A DNA stretch of 64,000 nucleotides from Deinococcus malanensis (GTDB lineage Bacteria; Deinococcota; Deinococci; Deinococcales; Deinococcaceae). Position 1 is the first letter of the stretch. Each line of letters begins with the position of its first letter. Of the stretch, positions 41,359 through 51,334 are shown one piece after another. Location of the stretch: contig NZ_BMPP01000009.1 in the NCBI RefSeq assembly GCF_014647655.1, positions 62,001 through 126,000 on the forward strand, in the 5' to 3' direction. The position numbers were made by a program, and so were the translations under genes. Below the pieces are notes generated by a model. The model ran no database searches. It saw nothing but the letters and a program-made list of their open reading frames with translations, and was not told the DNA's origin.

Positions 41359-42837
41359 TCAGGCGCGTACGATCTCGCGCTCGCGTTCCCGTGCCGGAAC
41401 ACGGACCCGGCGGCGAACACCCTCAGCATATTCCGCCAGATCACCCAGCAGTTCCGGCACACCAACACGCAGCAGATACTGCCCCGCCGGCAGCGGCGTC
41501 AGCGCCAGGAAAGGCGGCCGGGTCAGGGTATCGAGGATGCTGCCCAGTTCGGCGTAGTTCACGCCGCTGCCCAGTCGTTCGGCCAGCCGCTGCACACTGA
41601 CCACGCTGTGCGCAGGCTGCTGCGCGAGGGTCAGGAGCACAAAGCTGAAGGCCCCACGCTGGGCGAGGTGAGCGCTGACGAACTCAGCCACGCTGGCCGC
41701 AGATTCCAGATCCACACTGCCGGCCTTCCAGTAGCCACGCAGGTCGACCGGCGACAGCGGTGCCAGTCGGGCATGCTCGATCAGGGCGACCAGCGCTTCA
41801 CGGGTCAGGCGGCCCTGGTTGCCAGGACGCTGCGCCTCATCGGTCAGTAGCACACGGTAGTCGGCGTCTTCCTGCCAGGCAGTGCTTTGCAGCGCCGCTT
41901 CACTGTGGGCAATCAGGACGCTGTACCCGTGGGCCCCGAGCTCGGCGCTCAGACGGGAGACCCCTGCACCCGTGTCCTGAAGCCGGTATCCGGTCAGCCG
42001 GGCCAGTTCTACCAGCTGTGCTCCGACTTCATCCGGCACCGGGACGAAGGCCGGGACGATGCGGGCTGCAGCCTCCGGAAACCGCACATCCAGCGGACGG
42101 GCCATGGCGGGCGTGGCAGAAACTGGCGCAGCACCCACCGGTCCGGCGCGGTTCGGGGAGCGCGCCTCGACTGAGCGGGCTTCACGTGCCGGGCCCGCCT
42201 GGACCCGCTCGGTAATCTGCACACGGCCTGCAGGCTGGTCCCGCTCGGCGGTGACAGGCCGCTCGGAACCCGCTCTGGTCCCGGCACCCGGCTCCGCGGC
42301 GGGTCGCGGCAGGGCCTCCTGACGCGGCTGCGCTTCTCCCCGGGCCTGGCTTTCCTGGCGTGACTGGGCTTCACGCAACTGGATTTCCTGGCGGGGCGGC
42401 GCCTCGACAACCTGCGACTCCTGTCGGGGCTGCACAGGGGCCGTGTTCACAGCGCGGATCTCCTGGACACGGACCTCCCGCACATGGGGAGAAGTGGACA
42501 CGACGACCCGCCGTGTTTCCGGCGCGGCAGACACGGGCGGGCGCGGAGGCAGCGGCGCCGCGTGAGGCTTGACCACCGCTTCGACCTGATAGCGCGCGGG
42601 CGCGAGGTTGGTCAGGTGCAGCACATCATTGACACCCAGGTGCTGGGCATGAAAAAAGCCGCCCAGGCCCCAGATGCGTCCCCGGTCACGGTCCACCTGC
42701 ACGGCATGTTCCTGACCACGGTCGTCCACGAAGTGGGCCGGGCCACTTTGCGGAAACGTGCCCTCAAGGTATTTCAGAAGCCGCAGGCTGCCTTCCTGCA
42801 GGTCCGGTCGGGTAATGATGTAGCGCATTGATTTCAC
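41359..42837 (-). CDS. Unknown 492-aa protein with conserved ends and a Gln/Arg/Pro-rich linker
   Basis: I do not recognise this protein. Residues about 1-92 form a compact domain ([49 protein letters not shown]). Residues about 93-260 are a low-complexity linker with repeated RQE, AQPRQE and EARS units. Residues about 265-492 form a second domain ([50 protein letters not shown], ending in [10 protein letters not shown]), where winged-helix- or nuclease-like elements are possible but unproven. It has no signal peptide or membrane segment. GAGGAG sits 7 bases before the GTG at 42837, which favours that start over the ATG at 42828. Confidence 0.75.
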   Translation of the reverse strand: MKSMRYIITRPDLQEGSLRLLKYLEGTFPQSGPAHFVDDRGQEHAVQVDRDRGRIWGLGGFFHAQHLGVNDVLHLTNLAPARYQVEAVVKPHAAPLPPRPPVSAAPETRRVVVSTSPHVREVRVQEIRAVNTAPVQPRQESQVVEAPPRQEIQLREAQSRQESQARGEAQPRQEALPRPAAEPGAGTRAGSERPVTAERDQPAGRVQITERVQAGPAREARSVEARSPNRAGPVGAAPVSATPAMARPLDVRFPEAAARIVPAFVPVPDEVGAQLVELARLTGYRLQDTGAGVSRLSAELGAHGYSVLIAHSEAALQSTAWQEDADYRVLLTDEAQRPGNQGRLTREALVALIEHARLAPLSPVDLRGYWKAGSVDLESAASVAEFVSAHLAQRGAFSFVLLTLAQQPAHSVVSVQRLAERLGSGVNYAELGSILDTLTRPPFLALTPLPAGQYLLRVGVPELLGDLAEYAEGVRRRVRVPAREREREIVRA

Positions 42838-43072
42838 GCAGTAGCTCCTCGTAGGACAGCGTTCCGCACCGGCAACGCATGGGGTTAATTAAAGTGTTTC
42901 TAAACTAGCAGAACTCTGCGACATAAAGAGAAGATGAAGCGCTGTTCGGAAAATCCCTCCAATGGGTGGGATCGCCACGGTCTTATTGAGCCTCAAGCTC
43001 ATGAAGTGCGTGTGAAGTCAGCATGCGTCTGGGAGGCGATTTGCCCCGGTTTCATATCCCTGGTCTGCTCAG

Positions 43073-43078
43073 TATGCT
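43073..43078 (+). promoter_or_regulatory. Leaderless -10 box TATGCT
   Basis: TATGCT with a 7-base spacer before the ATG at 43086. Confidence 0.6.
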
Positions 43079-43085
43079 GCGGCCC

Positions 43086-43490
43086 ATGAATGAACCTACC
43101 GCTTTGATACAGCGCTACTACGCCGCATTCAATGCCTCGGATGCCCAGGGCATGCTGGCCCTGCTGACTGATGATGTGCGTCACGACATTAACGAGGGTG
43201 AAACCCAGACCGGTGTGGAGGCTTTCCGGGCTTTTCTGGCCCGCATGGACGCCCACTACCGCGAGCAGGTTCAGGGCCTGGTCGTGATGACCAGCGCAGA
43301 TGGCACCCGAGCAGCGGCCGAATTCATGATTCACGGCGAATACCTGCGCACCGACGCCGGACTCCCTGAAGCGCGCGGGCAACGCTATGTGCTGCCCGTC
43401 GGCGCTTTTTTTGATATTCGTGACGGGAAGATCGCGCGGGTGACCAACTATTACAACCTCGCCGAGTGGACCCGCCAGGTCAGCGGTTGA
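43086..43490 (+). CDS. SnoaL/ketosteroid isomerase-like protein
   Basis: The 134-aa product has the NTF2-like SnoaL pattern: ALIQRYYAAFNASDAQGMLALL, split as ALIQRYYAAF and NASDAQGMLALL, then DDVRHDINEG and the C-terminal VGAFFDIRDGKIARVTNYYNL. It resembles the 'ketosteroid isomerase-related' TIGR02096 group of unknown substrate. Its stop overlaps the next gene's probable start (TTGA), so the two are co-expressed. Confidence 0.83.
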   Translation: MNEPTALIQRYYAAFNASDAQGMLALLTDDVRHDINEGETQTGVEAFRAFLARMDAHYREQVQGLVVMTSADGTRAAAEFMIHGEYLRTDAGLPEARGQRYVLPVGAFFDIRDGKIARVTNYYNLAEWTRQVSG

Positions 43491-44074
43491 GCCTGACCCT
43501 GACCCCGGTCCGGGGGCCGGAGCTGCAGCCGTTTGTTGCCGACCTGGCCCGGCTACGACTGAAGGTCTTTCATGACTTTCCCTACCTGTATGCCGGCAGC
43601 GCCAGCTACGAGGAGCGTTACCTCCAGACCTACCTGGATGCTCCGGGCAGCCTGGTGGTCGTGGCGTGCGACGGCGCGGAGGTGGTGGGTGCCAGCACGG
43701 CCCTGCCCCTGGTACAGGAAACCACCGAAATTCAGGCACCGTTTCTGGCACCTGAGTTTGACCCTGGAGATGTCCTGTACCTCGGCGAGAGCGTGCTGCT
43801 GCCGGAGTACCGGGGACGCGGCCTGGGTCACGCCTTCTTCGACCACCGTGAGGCCCACGCCCGCGATCTGGGGTTGGGGGTGACCACCTTCTGCGCAGTG
43901 CAGCGCCCCGGGAATCACCCCCGGCGGCCCGCAGCCTACCGGCCGCTGAATGCCTTCTGGGCGGCACGTGGGTACACGGAACGGCCCGACCTGACCACCA
44001 CCCTCAGCTGGCAGGATCTGGACGAGAGCCGTGAAACCCCCAAGCCCATGCGATTCTGGGTGCGGCGCGCCTGA
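43487..44074 (+). CDS. GNAT-family acetyltransferase
   Basis: The product of about 195 aa has the acetyl-CoA loop LLPEYRGRGLGHAFF (Q/RxxGxG/A), preceded by DVLYLGESV and followed by ARGYTERPD. GNAT enzymes acetylate amines; target unknown. A TTG start overlapping the SnoaL stop is preferred for coupling. A GTG at 43466, inside the previous gene, is the alternative. Confidence 0.8.
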   Translation: MSLTLTPVRGPELQPFVADLARLRLKVFHDFPYLYAGSASYEERYLQTYLDAPGSLVVVACDGAEVVGASTALPLVQETTEIQAPFLAPEFDPGDVLYLGESVLLPEYRGRGLGHAFFDHREAHARDLGLGVTTFCAVQRPGNHPRRPAAYRPLNAFWAARGYTERPDLTTTLSWQDLDESRETPKPMRFWVRRA

Positions 44075-44092
44075 AGGAGACCAGTTCTCCTT
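44074..44092. terminator. Short bidirectional terminator
   Basis: AAGGAGA (44074-44080) and TCTCCTT (44086-44092) form a 7-bp stem with a 5-nt loop between the converging GNAT and small membrane protein genes. Confidence 0.5.
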
Positions 44093-44327
44093 ATTTCAGG
44101 TCAGGATGGTTCTGACGGCGCTTCTCGGCTTCCCGGCGTTTCTTTTCCTGCGCCCAGCCATACGAGCGCACGGCGTCTACAGCAAGCCAGACCGCCAGCA
44201 CACCCGCCACGCCAGCCCATATCAGGCTGCCCGACCGCCAGGCCATGACTGCCCACCACGCGCACAGCACCGCAAGCAGCAGACTCAGGGCAAAGACGAT
44301 GTGAGGCGGCACGCGGCGTCCGAACAT
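44091..44327 (-). CDS. Small two-helix membrane protein
   Basis: The 78-aa product has two hydrophobic helices (about 10-27 and 34-49) and a basic C-terminal tail (QEKKRREAEKRRQ). No family is recognised. The ATG at 44327 follows TACGCT by 6 bases, which sets the start well inside the longer open frame. Confidence 0.65.
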   Translation of the reverse strand: MFGRRVPPHIVFALSLLLAVLCAWWAVMAWRSGSLIWAGVAGVLAVWLAVDAVRSYGWAQEKKRREAEKRRQNHPDLK

Positions 44328-44333
44328 ACCTGT

Positions 44334-44339
44334 AGCGTA
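44334..44339 (-). promoter_or_regulatory. Leaderless -10 box TACGCT
   Basis: TACGCT on the minus strand, with a 6-base spacer before the ATG at 44327. Confidence 0.55.
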
Positions 44340-44485
44340 GCGCCCGGCCACCCGGGCTGTCGTGTGAGCCTGAATGGCGTATACATCCGCAGAAAACTGC
44401 TCAGCCAATTTATGCTGGCCTACAGCAGGTTTCCGGCCTTCCGGCGCAAACGGTTGACACGGGGTGCATATCACGGTCTTTTTTT

Positions 44486-44516
44486 TATCACCGCCCGAGA
44501 GGCGGCTTTTTTATTG
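44486..44516 (+). terminator. Terminator, first copy of an identical 31-bp repeat
   Basis: CCGCC-CGAGA-GGCGG with C and six Ts (about 44491-44512). The same 31 bp recur at 47913-47943 in the same orientation. No plus-strand gene ends directly upstream, so an unannotated RNA may end here. Confidence 0.75.
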
Positions 44517-44543
44517 TCGGTCGTCGCCTTCCCTCCCCTGCGC

Positions 44544-44549
44544 TAGCCT
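44544..44549 (+). promoter_or_regulatory. Leaderless -10 box TAGCCT
   Basis: TAGCCT with a 6-base spacer (GGGGAC) before the ATG at 44556. Confidence 0.6.
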
Positions 44550-44555
44550 GGGGAC

Positions 44556-45758
44556 ATGACCGCGCCAGACCCCACCGCTTCCCTGCCGGCCGATGTGGCG
44601 CCTGTACCCGCCGAACATGGTCCGGTCCGGGAGCGCTCCGCTTTGCCGGACGTGCTGCGTGGGATGGCTTTGACGGGCATTCTGGTCGTGAACATGCAGG
44701 ACTTCGCGGGGTTCCTGGAGTGGCAGCAGCATGGACTCGACAACGTGGTGCAGGTGGTGACCGACGTGCTGGCCAACGGCCGCTTTATCAGCATCTTCGC
44801 CATGCTGTTCGGCTGGGGCGCAGCCGGGCTGCTGGCGCGCCAGGGGGCCGGAATTTTCGTGCGCCGTCATCTGCTGCTGCTGCTGATTGGTGCGCTGCAT
44901 TTCGTGCTGGTGTGGCACGGCGATATCATCAGCAATTACGCGCTGCTGGCCGGCTTTTTGCTGTTCACCGCACGCCTGACCGCACGGGCGCTGCTGACCC
45001 TGGGAGTGGCGCTGGGAGCCTGGGGACAGTGGGTCTGGCTGACAAGCGCGTTAGCAGCGTTTTTACGTCCCGAGCGTCCGCGCTTCGCCGGGCTGCCGGA
45101 TCTCTCGGCGGGCCATTCCTACGCGGCCCTGGTGGCTGAGCGTGCCACAGAGTTCTGGCCAAACGTGATCGATGGGAATTGGTACAACGGCCCCTGGCTG
45201 CTGTGTCTGTTTTTTCTGGGTGCCGCGGCGCAGCGAACCGGGCTGTTGCTGCGCCCGCACGAGCATGTGCTGCTGCTGCGCCGGCTGGCTGTCGTGGGCA
45301 TACCGCTGGGCCTGCTGCTGGGGCTGGCGCTGGCCTATCTGAACACACGGGGGGACCAAGCGGCCGGTGCCCTGGCCATTCCCGTCCGTATGTCCGGTGG
45401 CCTGGCCGGCGCCCTGGGATACGTGGGTCTGATCGGCCTGCTGACCGTTGCCGGGCGTCTGGGGCCGTTGCGAGCCTTTGCCGCCAGTGGCCGCGTCGCC
45501 ATGAGCAACTACCTGGCCCAGAGCCTGGTGATGACCACGCTGTTCTATCCGTACGCCGGAGGACTGTCCGGCCAGGTTGGAGCCGCCCTGTCCGTGGCGC
45601 TGGCGCTTACCCTTGGGCTGCTACAGCTTCCCATCAGTGCGTGGTGGCTGCGTCACTTCGGAACAGGGCCCATGGAATGGCTGGTCAGAACACTGGTGTA
45701 CGGACCATCATCCAGAACTCCTGACGTCTCCAGGCAGACGGAGGATGTCCGGTCCTGA
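44556..45758 (+). CDS. DUF418 (YeiB-like) integral membrane protein
   Basis: The 400-aa product has about eight to ten membrane helices, the N-terminal [19 protein letters not shown] motif and the DUF418 C-terminal block [18 protein letters not shown] followed by FYPYAGG. Function is unknown in this family; some members are linked to transport or acyl transfer. The start is set by the TAGCCT box. It lies between the repeated terminator and the IS1-remnant region. Confidence 0.83.
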   Translation: MTAPDPTASLPADVAPVPAEHGPVRERSALPDVLRGMALTGILVVNMQDFAGFLEWQQHGLDNVVQVVTDVLANGRFISIFAMLFGWGAAGLLARQGAGIFVRRHLLLLLIGALHFVLVWHGDIISNYALLAGFLLFTARLTARALLTLGVALGAWGQWVWLTSALAAFLRPERPRFAGLPDLSAGHSYAALVAERATEFWPNVIDGNWYNGPWLLCLFFLGAAAQRTGLLLRPHEHVLLLRRLAVVGIPLGLLLGLALAYLNTRGDQAAGALAIPVRMSGGLAGALGYVGLIGLLTVAGRLGPLRAFAASGRVAMSNYLAQSLVMTTLFYPYAGGLSGQVGAALSVALALTLGLLQLPISAWWLRHFGTGPMEWLVRTLVYGPSSRTPDVSRQTEDVRS

Positions 45759-45798
45759 CGCGCCTGTAAGCGCTGCCGGGTTCACGAATCGCACTTAG

Positions 45799-45996
45799 GA
45801 CCGGATCCAGGAGCATGCATCCGAAGCCTCACAGCGTTGTGAGGTCGCTCAATGTGTTACGGGCGTTTTGAACTGGGGGCTGAGCGATGACCCACACCAT
45901 GCCGCTTCTCTGATGAAGGACGCCGTCGTCTGCCAGCTGGCCCGCGCTCCTTTCAGAGCAGCGCTGGAAGCAGCATTGGTGACCGGCGCCGCCTGA
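45799..45996 (+). pseudogene. Possible coding remnant without a start
   Basis: From the stop at 45796-45798 to TGA at 45994-45996 the plus frame is open with no ATG until LMKDAVVCQLARAPF near its end. The sequence (CVTGVLNWGLSDDPHHAAS) has a protein-like look and could be the 3' end of a gene cut by nearby rearrangement. I know no homologue. Codon bias is weak. Confidence 0.2.
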
Positions 45997-47142
45997 TCAA
46001 CCACCCTCCCGCCGGCCCTGCAGATGCCGTGGCTGCGGCCCTGAACGCCGGACCAAAGTGCGCTGTGTCTGGGTGCTTGATTGGCGCAGGCCAGGAAAAG
46101 CTGCATTTTCCTGGCCTGGGTGGTGGATGCAGGATAATGACGCGTTGTAGCGGTGAATAAAGAGCCAGATGACTGTTTCCAGGTAAAACGGCCGACGGCA
46201 GAACGACCGCAAACGGCGCGGTAGATGCGTCAGGCGAGCACCAAGGGTGGTGTTGAACCGCTCGATGTGCTGCTTGCCGCCCATCCGATGCAATCCACCG
46301 AAGACCACGCTCTTGTAGGCGCCCAGGGGACTATCCATCTGTGCCCTACTGCGCTCCACCTGGGCTTCCAGCGCCTGCCGGGCTTTCATTGAGGCTACTT
46401 CTTCCTTCTCCAGGAGGGCCAGTTGCGCGCGATTCTCTCGTTCCTCGCTTTCAAGGGCTGAAATCTGCAGACCGGCATCTTCTGCCTTTTCTTCCAATTC
46501 AACTCGTTGGGCTTCATGAGTTCGACCACTTTCTTCCAGTTCTCGCACCCGCTCCAGTGCTTGTCCCCCCAGAATTTCCAGTTGGGCCAATTCTCGTTCT
46601 TCCTGCTCATGTTCCACCTGTGTGTGGCGGATCTGCGCCTCTGCACTGACCTGCTGGAGCTCGGCAACCTGTCCGGCCGTATCGGCCTCACTGACCGCCG
46701 TCGCAATGAGTTCCTGAAGCTGCTCTATCTGCCGCCGGACGACGGTACTCAGGGTGTTCAGGAGCGTACCGCTGACATCTTCGAGTGGAGTTCCCCGTAC
46801 GTCTTCAAGTGTGCGCTGAATTGCCTGGCGTAGCTCGGTGGCCGTTTTGATCTGCTCCTGGCTAGAAATGATGATGCCCTGGAGGGTCGCGATGTGCTTC
46901 TGTGCTTCCTGAGAAGTCGCTCCTCCAGAGAGTTCTCGCAATTGGGTCAGGGTGACGGCAATGACCTGTTGCAGCGAACGGGTCACACTCACCTGCTCCT
47001 TGCCCGCGCTGATGATCTGTTCCAGCACGTTCCGCTGAATAAATCCTGCCGCACCAACGTGCCTGCGGGCTGAATTAAATGAAGCGTTTTCAGCCACATC
47101 CAGGAGCTCGGCAGATCTATGGTCATCGGAGGAGTCAGGCAT
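45997..47142 (-). CDS. Coiled-coil protein whose 3' end is an IS1-type transposase remnant
   Basis: The product is about 381 aa. Residues about 1-270 (from MPDSSDDHRS) are helical and Gln/Glu-rich, with long coiled coils (LQQVSAEAQIRHTQVEHEQ; LEKEEVASMKARQALEAQ). From about residue 270 it becomes IS1-family transposase sequence: DSPLGAYKSVV, then GGKQHIERFNTTLGARLTHL and LETVIWLFIHRYNASL. The tail is unrelated. The ATG follows TACACT by 5 bases, so the front half is a genuine expressed gene; its own 3' end was probably replaced. The function of the coiled coil is unknown. Base composition is lower in GC than around. Confidence 0.65.
   Translation of the reverse strand: MPDSSDDHRSAELLDVAENASFNSARRHVGAAGFIQRNVLEQIISAGKEQVSVTRSLQQVIAVTLTQLRELSGGATSQEAQKHIATLQGIIISSQEQIKTATELRQAIQRTLEDVRGTPLEDVSGTLLNTLSTVVRRQIEQLQELIATAVSEADTAGQVAELQQVSAEAQIRHTQVEHEQEERELAQLEILGGQALERVRELEESGRTHEAQRVELEEKAEDAGLQISALESEERENRAQLALLEKEEVASMKARQALEAQVERSRAQMDSPLGAYKSVVFGGLHRMGGKQHIERFNTTLGARLTHLPRRLRSFCRRPFYLETVIWLFIHRYNASLSCIHHPGQENAAFPGLRQSSTQTQRTLVRRSGPQPRHLQGRREGG
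46100..46338 (-). mobile_element. IS1-family transposase C-terminal remnant
   Basis: HIERFNTTLGARLTHLPRR and LETVIWLFIHRYNASL match the end of IS1-family transposases. The N-terminal part with its first catalytic residues is missing, and no clear terminal inverted repeats or target duplication were found. The edges are approximate. Confidence 0.7.
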
Positions 47143-47147
47143 AACGC

Positions 47148-47153
47148 AGTGTA
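47148..47153 (-). promoter_or_regulatory. Leaderless -10 box TACACT for the coiled-coil gene
   Basis: TACACT on the minus strand, with a 5-base spacer (GCGTT) before the ATG at 47142. Confidence 0.6.
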
Positions 47154-47231
47154 GGGGGCGCGCCACCATGGAAATGAGTTGCAGAGGGTTCCGACTGGTC
47201 AAGGAAGCGTATTGGGTCGTTCATTCAGGTC

Positions 47232-47651
47232 TTGCCTGCCTACCTCGTGGTTGCGAGCGCGCCCATCACCCTCACTATCCTGCCCTTGACTGTCAAGGCG
47301 CGCTTTGAACCTTCCTCCGTGAGCGGTCGGGCAGGGGAAACCAAGCGGGTGACGTTAGTCATGACAGTTGATCCGCCGTTTCCCCAGGGAGCTGTGCCTA
47401 CTTATGTACTGTTCCCGCCGTACAACCACCATGACAACGAGCTCTCTAGGATTGTGAATACTGGTCCCACACAGGGCGATGGCGCTGTTATGCGTACAGA
47501 AATCGACTTCGAATTCTTTGACACGCTAGAATTGCCAGACCACCGGACGAGTGGCCTCTACAACCTCTTTGTGTTCGCGGGTGACCTCACTGGCTATCGT
47601 GTGAACAATTACAAAACTTCTGCCGCCCTCGACATGAGTCTCATCCGCTAA
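47232..47651 (+). CDS. Unknown beta-rich protein
   Basis: A frame of about 139 codons begins at TTG 47232, with a GTG at 47247 as alternative. The product is predicted mostly beta (VTLVMTVDPPFPQGAVPTY, TEIDFEFFDTLELPDHRTS, LYNLFVFAGDLTGYRVNN) and resembles a small jelly-roll or Ig-like fold. I recognise no family and see no signal peptide. It is divergent from the coiled-coil gene 90 bp away. The two may form an accessory pair. Confidence 0.55.
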   Translation: MPAYLVVASAPITLTILPLTVKARFEPSSVSGRAGETKRVTLVMTVDPPFPQGAVPTYVLFPPYNHHDNELSRIVNTGPTQGDGAVMRTEIDFEFFDTLELPDHRTSGLYNLFVFAGDLTGYRVNNYKTSAALDMSLIR

Positions 47652-47912
47652 ACGGCAATGTGGAGGAACCCCACTGCTCGTGCTGGATCAAACCTGAGAA
47701 GTGACTGACCGCGAATAGAGGTTGACCGGGGGTTGATCAGCGGCAGTAAAGTGAGATCGCTCGCGGCCCATAAGCACCGTCCCTTTCGCATGTTCTGTCG
47801 CTCAGGGCAACCCCTATTCGCGGTGCTTCATTCCATACCCGTCATGCCCATAAATTCGTGATCTTGCTCCGCATCTCCTTGACGCATACCGCATAGAGCG
47901 CTATCTTTTGTC
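47652..47912. other. Non-coding stretch with a 17-bp imperfect inverted repeat
   Basis: ACCGCGAATAGAGGTTG (47708-47724) is the reverse complement of CAACCCCTATTCGCGGT (47808-47824) apart from one base, enclosing 83 bp. No gene is visible. It is followed by an intrinsic terminator at 47913-47943. It may be a structured RNA or a small mobile element. Confidence 0.5.
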
Positions 47913-47937
47913 TATCACCGCCCGAGAGGCGGCTTTT

Positions 47938-47943
<6 letters not shown>
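47913..47943 (+). terminator. Terminator, second copy of the 31-bp repeat
   Basis: Identical over 31 bp to 44486-44516: CCGCC-CGAGA-GGCGG, then C and six Ts. Its T-run overlaps the stop of the minus-strand SDR gene. Confidence 0.75.
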
Positions 47944-48792
<849 letters not shown>

Positions 48793-48817
48793 GGGGGCTC
48801 CTTGGGAACAGCAGGGC

Positions 48818-49558
48818 TTATTTACGCAGTGCGCCCAGCAGGGCTTCGGCCGTCATGTGCCGAGCATTCCAGGCCACAGCACCGTCCAGGCTCTGTCGGT
48901 GGGGCAGGCCGTCGTTCAGGGTACGCTTGGTGCCTTCCAGGGCTTTGGGAGGCAGGGCAGCCAGCTGATCGGCCAGCGCATCTGCGCGGGCAAACAGCGC
49001 TTCGGGGCTGGCATGAACCTCCGTCACCAGGCCCCAGCGTTCAGCAGTGGTCGCGTCAATCGGATCGGCGGTCAGGGCCAGATGGGCCGTGCGCCCGCGG
49101 CCGATCAGGTGAGGCAGCCGCTGCAGCCCGCCAAGGTCGGCCGTAATCCCCAGTTTCACCTCCGGCAGACTGAACCGGGCGTCCTGGCTGCACAGCCGCA
49201 GGTCGGCGGCGGCAATCAGCTCCAGACCAGCGCCGATGCACCAACCGTGAACAGCCGCAATAACAGGAACGGGCAGCGCGGCCAGCCCCTCGATGGCGGC
49301 GTGCATCTCATCGACCACAGCCTTGAAGGCGGCCGGATCACCCAGCACCGGCAGAATCTGGGCGCCGCTGGCATGCAGGTCCAGACCGGCGCTGAACAGG
49401 TCCTGGCCGCGCACAACGACCACCCTGGACCGGGAGAGCTCCTCAAGCACCGCCGGCATTTCACGCCAGAAGGTCGGCCCCAGGGTACCTTTCTTGGTCA
49501 CCAGGGTCAGGGTGGCCGTCTCACCCCGCCGGGTGAGGCTCACGCTTTGCAACGTCAT
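48818..49558 (-). CDS. Enoyl-CoA hydratase/isomerase family, probable delta3,5-delta2,4-dienoyl-CoA isomerase
   Basis: The 246-aa crotonase-fold protein has FSAGLDLHA, the oxyanion-hole region [24 protein letters not shown] (in two parts), and [19 protein letters not shown]. The Glu and Asp of the last segment match the catalytic acids of dienoyl-CoA isomerases (ECH1 type). It would feed the reductase downstream. The ATG at 49558 follows TACACT by 6 bases. A plain hydratase role is the alternative. Confidence 0.82.
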   Translation of the reverse strand: MTLQSVSLTRRGETATLTLVTKKGTLGPTFWREMPAVLEELSRSRVVVVRGQDLFSAGLDLHASGAQILPVLGDPAAFKAVVDEMHAAIEGLAALPVPVIAAVHGWCIGAGLELIAAADLRLCSQDARFSLPEVKLGITADLGGLQRLPHLIGRGRTAHLALTADPIDATTAERWGLVTEVHASPEALFARADALADQLAALPPKALEGTKRTLNDGLPHRQSLDGAVAWNARHMTAEALLGALRK

Positions 49559-49564
49559 GACCGC

Positions 49565-49570
49565 AGTGTA
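49565..49570 (-). promoter_or_regulatory. Leaderless -10 box TACACT
   Basis: TACACT on the minus strand, with a 6-base spacer (GCGGTC) before the ATG at 49558. Confidence 0.6.
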
Positions 49571-49681
49571 GCGCGTCATCCTGAACCGGGTTCAATTTTT
49601 GCTGTGGCAAATGGTATTCAGGCCTGGACCCGACGCCGTTCAATGCGTCATTTTTCCATGGCTGCTCTCAGGGTCCTGGTC

Positions 49682-49687
49682 TACAAT
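49682..49687 (+). promoter_or_regulatory. -10 box TACAAT for the kinase/regulator pair
   Basis: TACAAT lies 9 bases before the ATG at 49697, giving a leader of only a few bases. Confidence 0.5.
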
Positions 49688-49696
49688 CGGCCCACG

Positions 49697-51334
49697 ATGC
49701 CTGACTCTGTTTCACCTGCGCCGCAGGCATCCTCCATGCCGGCGTCTCCTCCAGGCTCAGCCGGTTCACGCCTTCAGGCTGTCTGGCCACGCACCACCCT
49801 GAGCTCGCTGTTGCTGCGCCCCTTCGTGGTGCCGTTTGTGCTCCTGGGCGTGGTCGGCGTGTCGGTGATCGCCGGCGTGGAACGCAACGCGCAGGCCACG
49901 CGGCAGGTCACCGAGGCGCAGGGCCGGCTGCTGCTGATCAACTCGCTGTTGCGTGACATCTCGGATCTGGAGACCGGGCAGCGTGGGTACGTCATCACCG
50001 GACAGGCCGACTTTCTCAAGCCTTACCTCGACGGCCTGATCGCTTTTAACGAGCACGCCGCACAGTTGCGAGCCCGCCCAGCGACGCCTTTGCAACTGAA
50101 CAACCTGAACCGGGCCGCCGGGCAGCTCGCGCGCTGGCGCCGCACAGCAGGAGACCCGCAGATCCGCGCCCGCCGCACCTCGCTGGAGCAGGCTGCGCGG
50201 CTGGTCAGCACCGGCCGCCGGCAGCTTGATGACGTCCGGGCCACGTTGACCACCATGCGTGAGCGCGAGGACGCCCGCCTGACTGCGGCGGTGCAGTCCA
50301 GCGCTCAGACCCTGCGGACCGTACGTCAGATCACGGTGGCCGGGCTGCTGCTGACCCTGCTGCTGCTGCTGTTCGCGGCGCTGCGAATGGCCCGCACGGT
50401 GGCGCGTCATCTCTCGCAGCTGACTGCAGGCGCCCAGGAGATCTCGGCCGGCCAGTACGACCGACGGCTGCCGCATTCGGGGGTGCAGGAGATCGACGAA
50501 CTGGGCGAGCAGTTCCAGGAGATGGCCCGCGCCGTGCGTGAACGCGAACAGGCGCTGGCAGACAGTGCCCAGGCGCTGCAGGCCAGCAATGAGCAGCTGG
50601 CCCACAGCAACCGCGAGCTCGAACAGTTTGCGTATGTGGCGAGCCACGACCTGCAAGAACCCCTGCGGACCATCGGCAGCTACACTGAACTGCTCGCGCG
50701 GCGCTACCAGGGCCAGCTCGACGCGCGCGCCGACCAGTACATTGCCTTTACCATCGAGGCGACCCGGCGCATGAAAACCCTGATCCAGGACCTGCTGGCC
50801 TTTTCACGGGTGCGCCAGGGCCAGCGGACCTTCACCGCAGTGGATACCGAGGTGCTTGTCCGCGAGGTGCTTGAGCACCTGGATGAGCAGGTGCGGGAAA
50901 GCGGCGCTCAGGTGCAGGTGGCGCCCGGCCTGCCGCAGGTTCAGGGCAACTTAGACCTGCTGCGGCACGCTTTCCATAACCTGATCGGCAACGCGCTGAA
51001 ATTCCGCTCGCCTGACCGCACGCTGCAGGTTGCCGTCAGTGCCACCCGCGAGGAGGACCGCGAGCGCTGGGTCTTTCATGTACAGGACAACGGCATCGGC
51101 ATCGAGGAGCAGTATTTTGATCGTATTTTTGGTGTGTTCCAGCGGCTGCACGGCGTGGGCGAGTACAGCGGGAGCGGCATCGGCCTGGCCGTTACTCGCA
51201 GCGCCGTCGAGCAGCACGGTGGCGAGCTCTGGCTGGGCTCCAGACCCGGCCAGGGCTCCACCTTCCATTTCAGCGTCCCCGACCACGGCGCCATTCCGCG
51301 CCCCCACCCGCTTCAGGAGACTGTAGAGCCATGA
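49697..51334 (+). CDS. CHASE3-HAMP sensor histidine kinase
   Basis: The 545-aa protein has TM1 (about 40-60), an extracytoplasmic CHASE3 domain (about 65-205; RDISDLETGQRGYVITGQ), TM2 (about 212-230), HAMP, a coiled linker, and HisKA with FAYVASHDLQEPLRTI (H317). HATPase_c follows with N, G1 (VQDNGIGIEE) and G2 (YSGSGIGLAV) boxes. It resembles the bacteriophytochrome-type kinases without the photosensor. It overlaps the receiver gene by ATGA. The signal sensed is unknown. Confidence 0.9.
   Translation: MPDSVSPAPQASSMPASPPGSAGSRLQAVWPRTTLSSLLLRPFVVPFVLLGVVGVSVIAGVERNAQATRQVTEAQGRLLLINSLLRDISDLETGQRGYVITGQADFLKPYLDGLIAFNEHAAQLRARPATPLQLNNLNRAAGQLARWRRTAGDPQIRARRTSLEQAARLVSTGRRQLDDVRATLTTMREREDARLTAAVQSSAQTLRTVRQITVAGLLLTLLLLLFAALRMARTVARHLSQLTAGAQEISAGQYDRRLPHSGVQEIDELGEQFQEMARAVREREQALADSAQALQASNEQLAHSNRELEQFAYVASHDLQEPLRTIGSYTELLARRYQGQLDARADQYIAFTIEATRRMKTLIQDLLAFSRVRQGQRTFTAVDTEVLVREVLEHLDEQVRESGAQVQVAPGLPQVQGNLDLLRHAFHNLIGNALKFRSPDRTLQVAVSATREEDRERWVFHVQDNGIGIEEQYFDRIFGVFQRLHGVGEYSGSGIGLAVTRSAVEQHGGELWLGSRPGQGSTFHFSVPDHGAIPRPHPLQETVEP

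Noticed and set aside
42920..42926. GACATAA as part of a radiation/desiccation response motif (RDRM) before the 492-aa gene
   Set aside because: Only one half of the palindrome is present; the other side (GAGTTCT on the minus strand) does not match.
44453..44480. TTGACA at 44453 as a sigma-70 promoter for a small RNA ending at the 44486-44516 terminator
   Set aside because: No -10 box at 16-18 bases; the T-run would lie where the -10 should be.
45849..46106. An 85-codon minus-strand frame ending in SPQFKTPVTH
   Set aside because: It overlaps the end of the coiled-coil/IS1 gene, has no start signal or family, and a competing plus-strand frame looks equally likely.
46100..46338. An intact IS1-family insertion sequence
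   Set aside because: Only the C-terminal transposase part is present, with no inverted repeats or target duplication.
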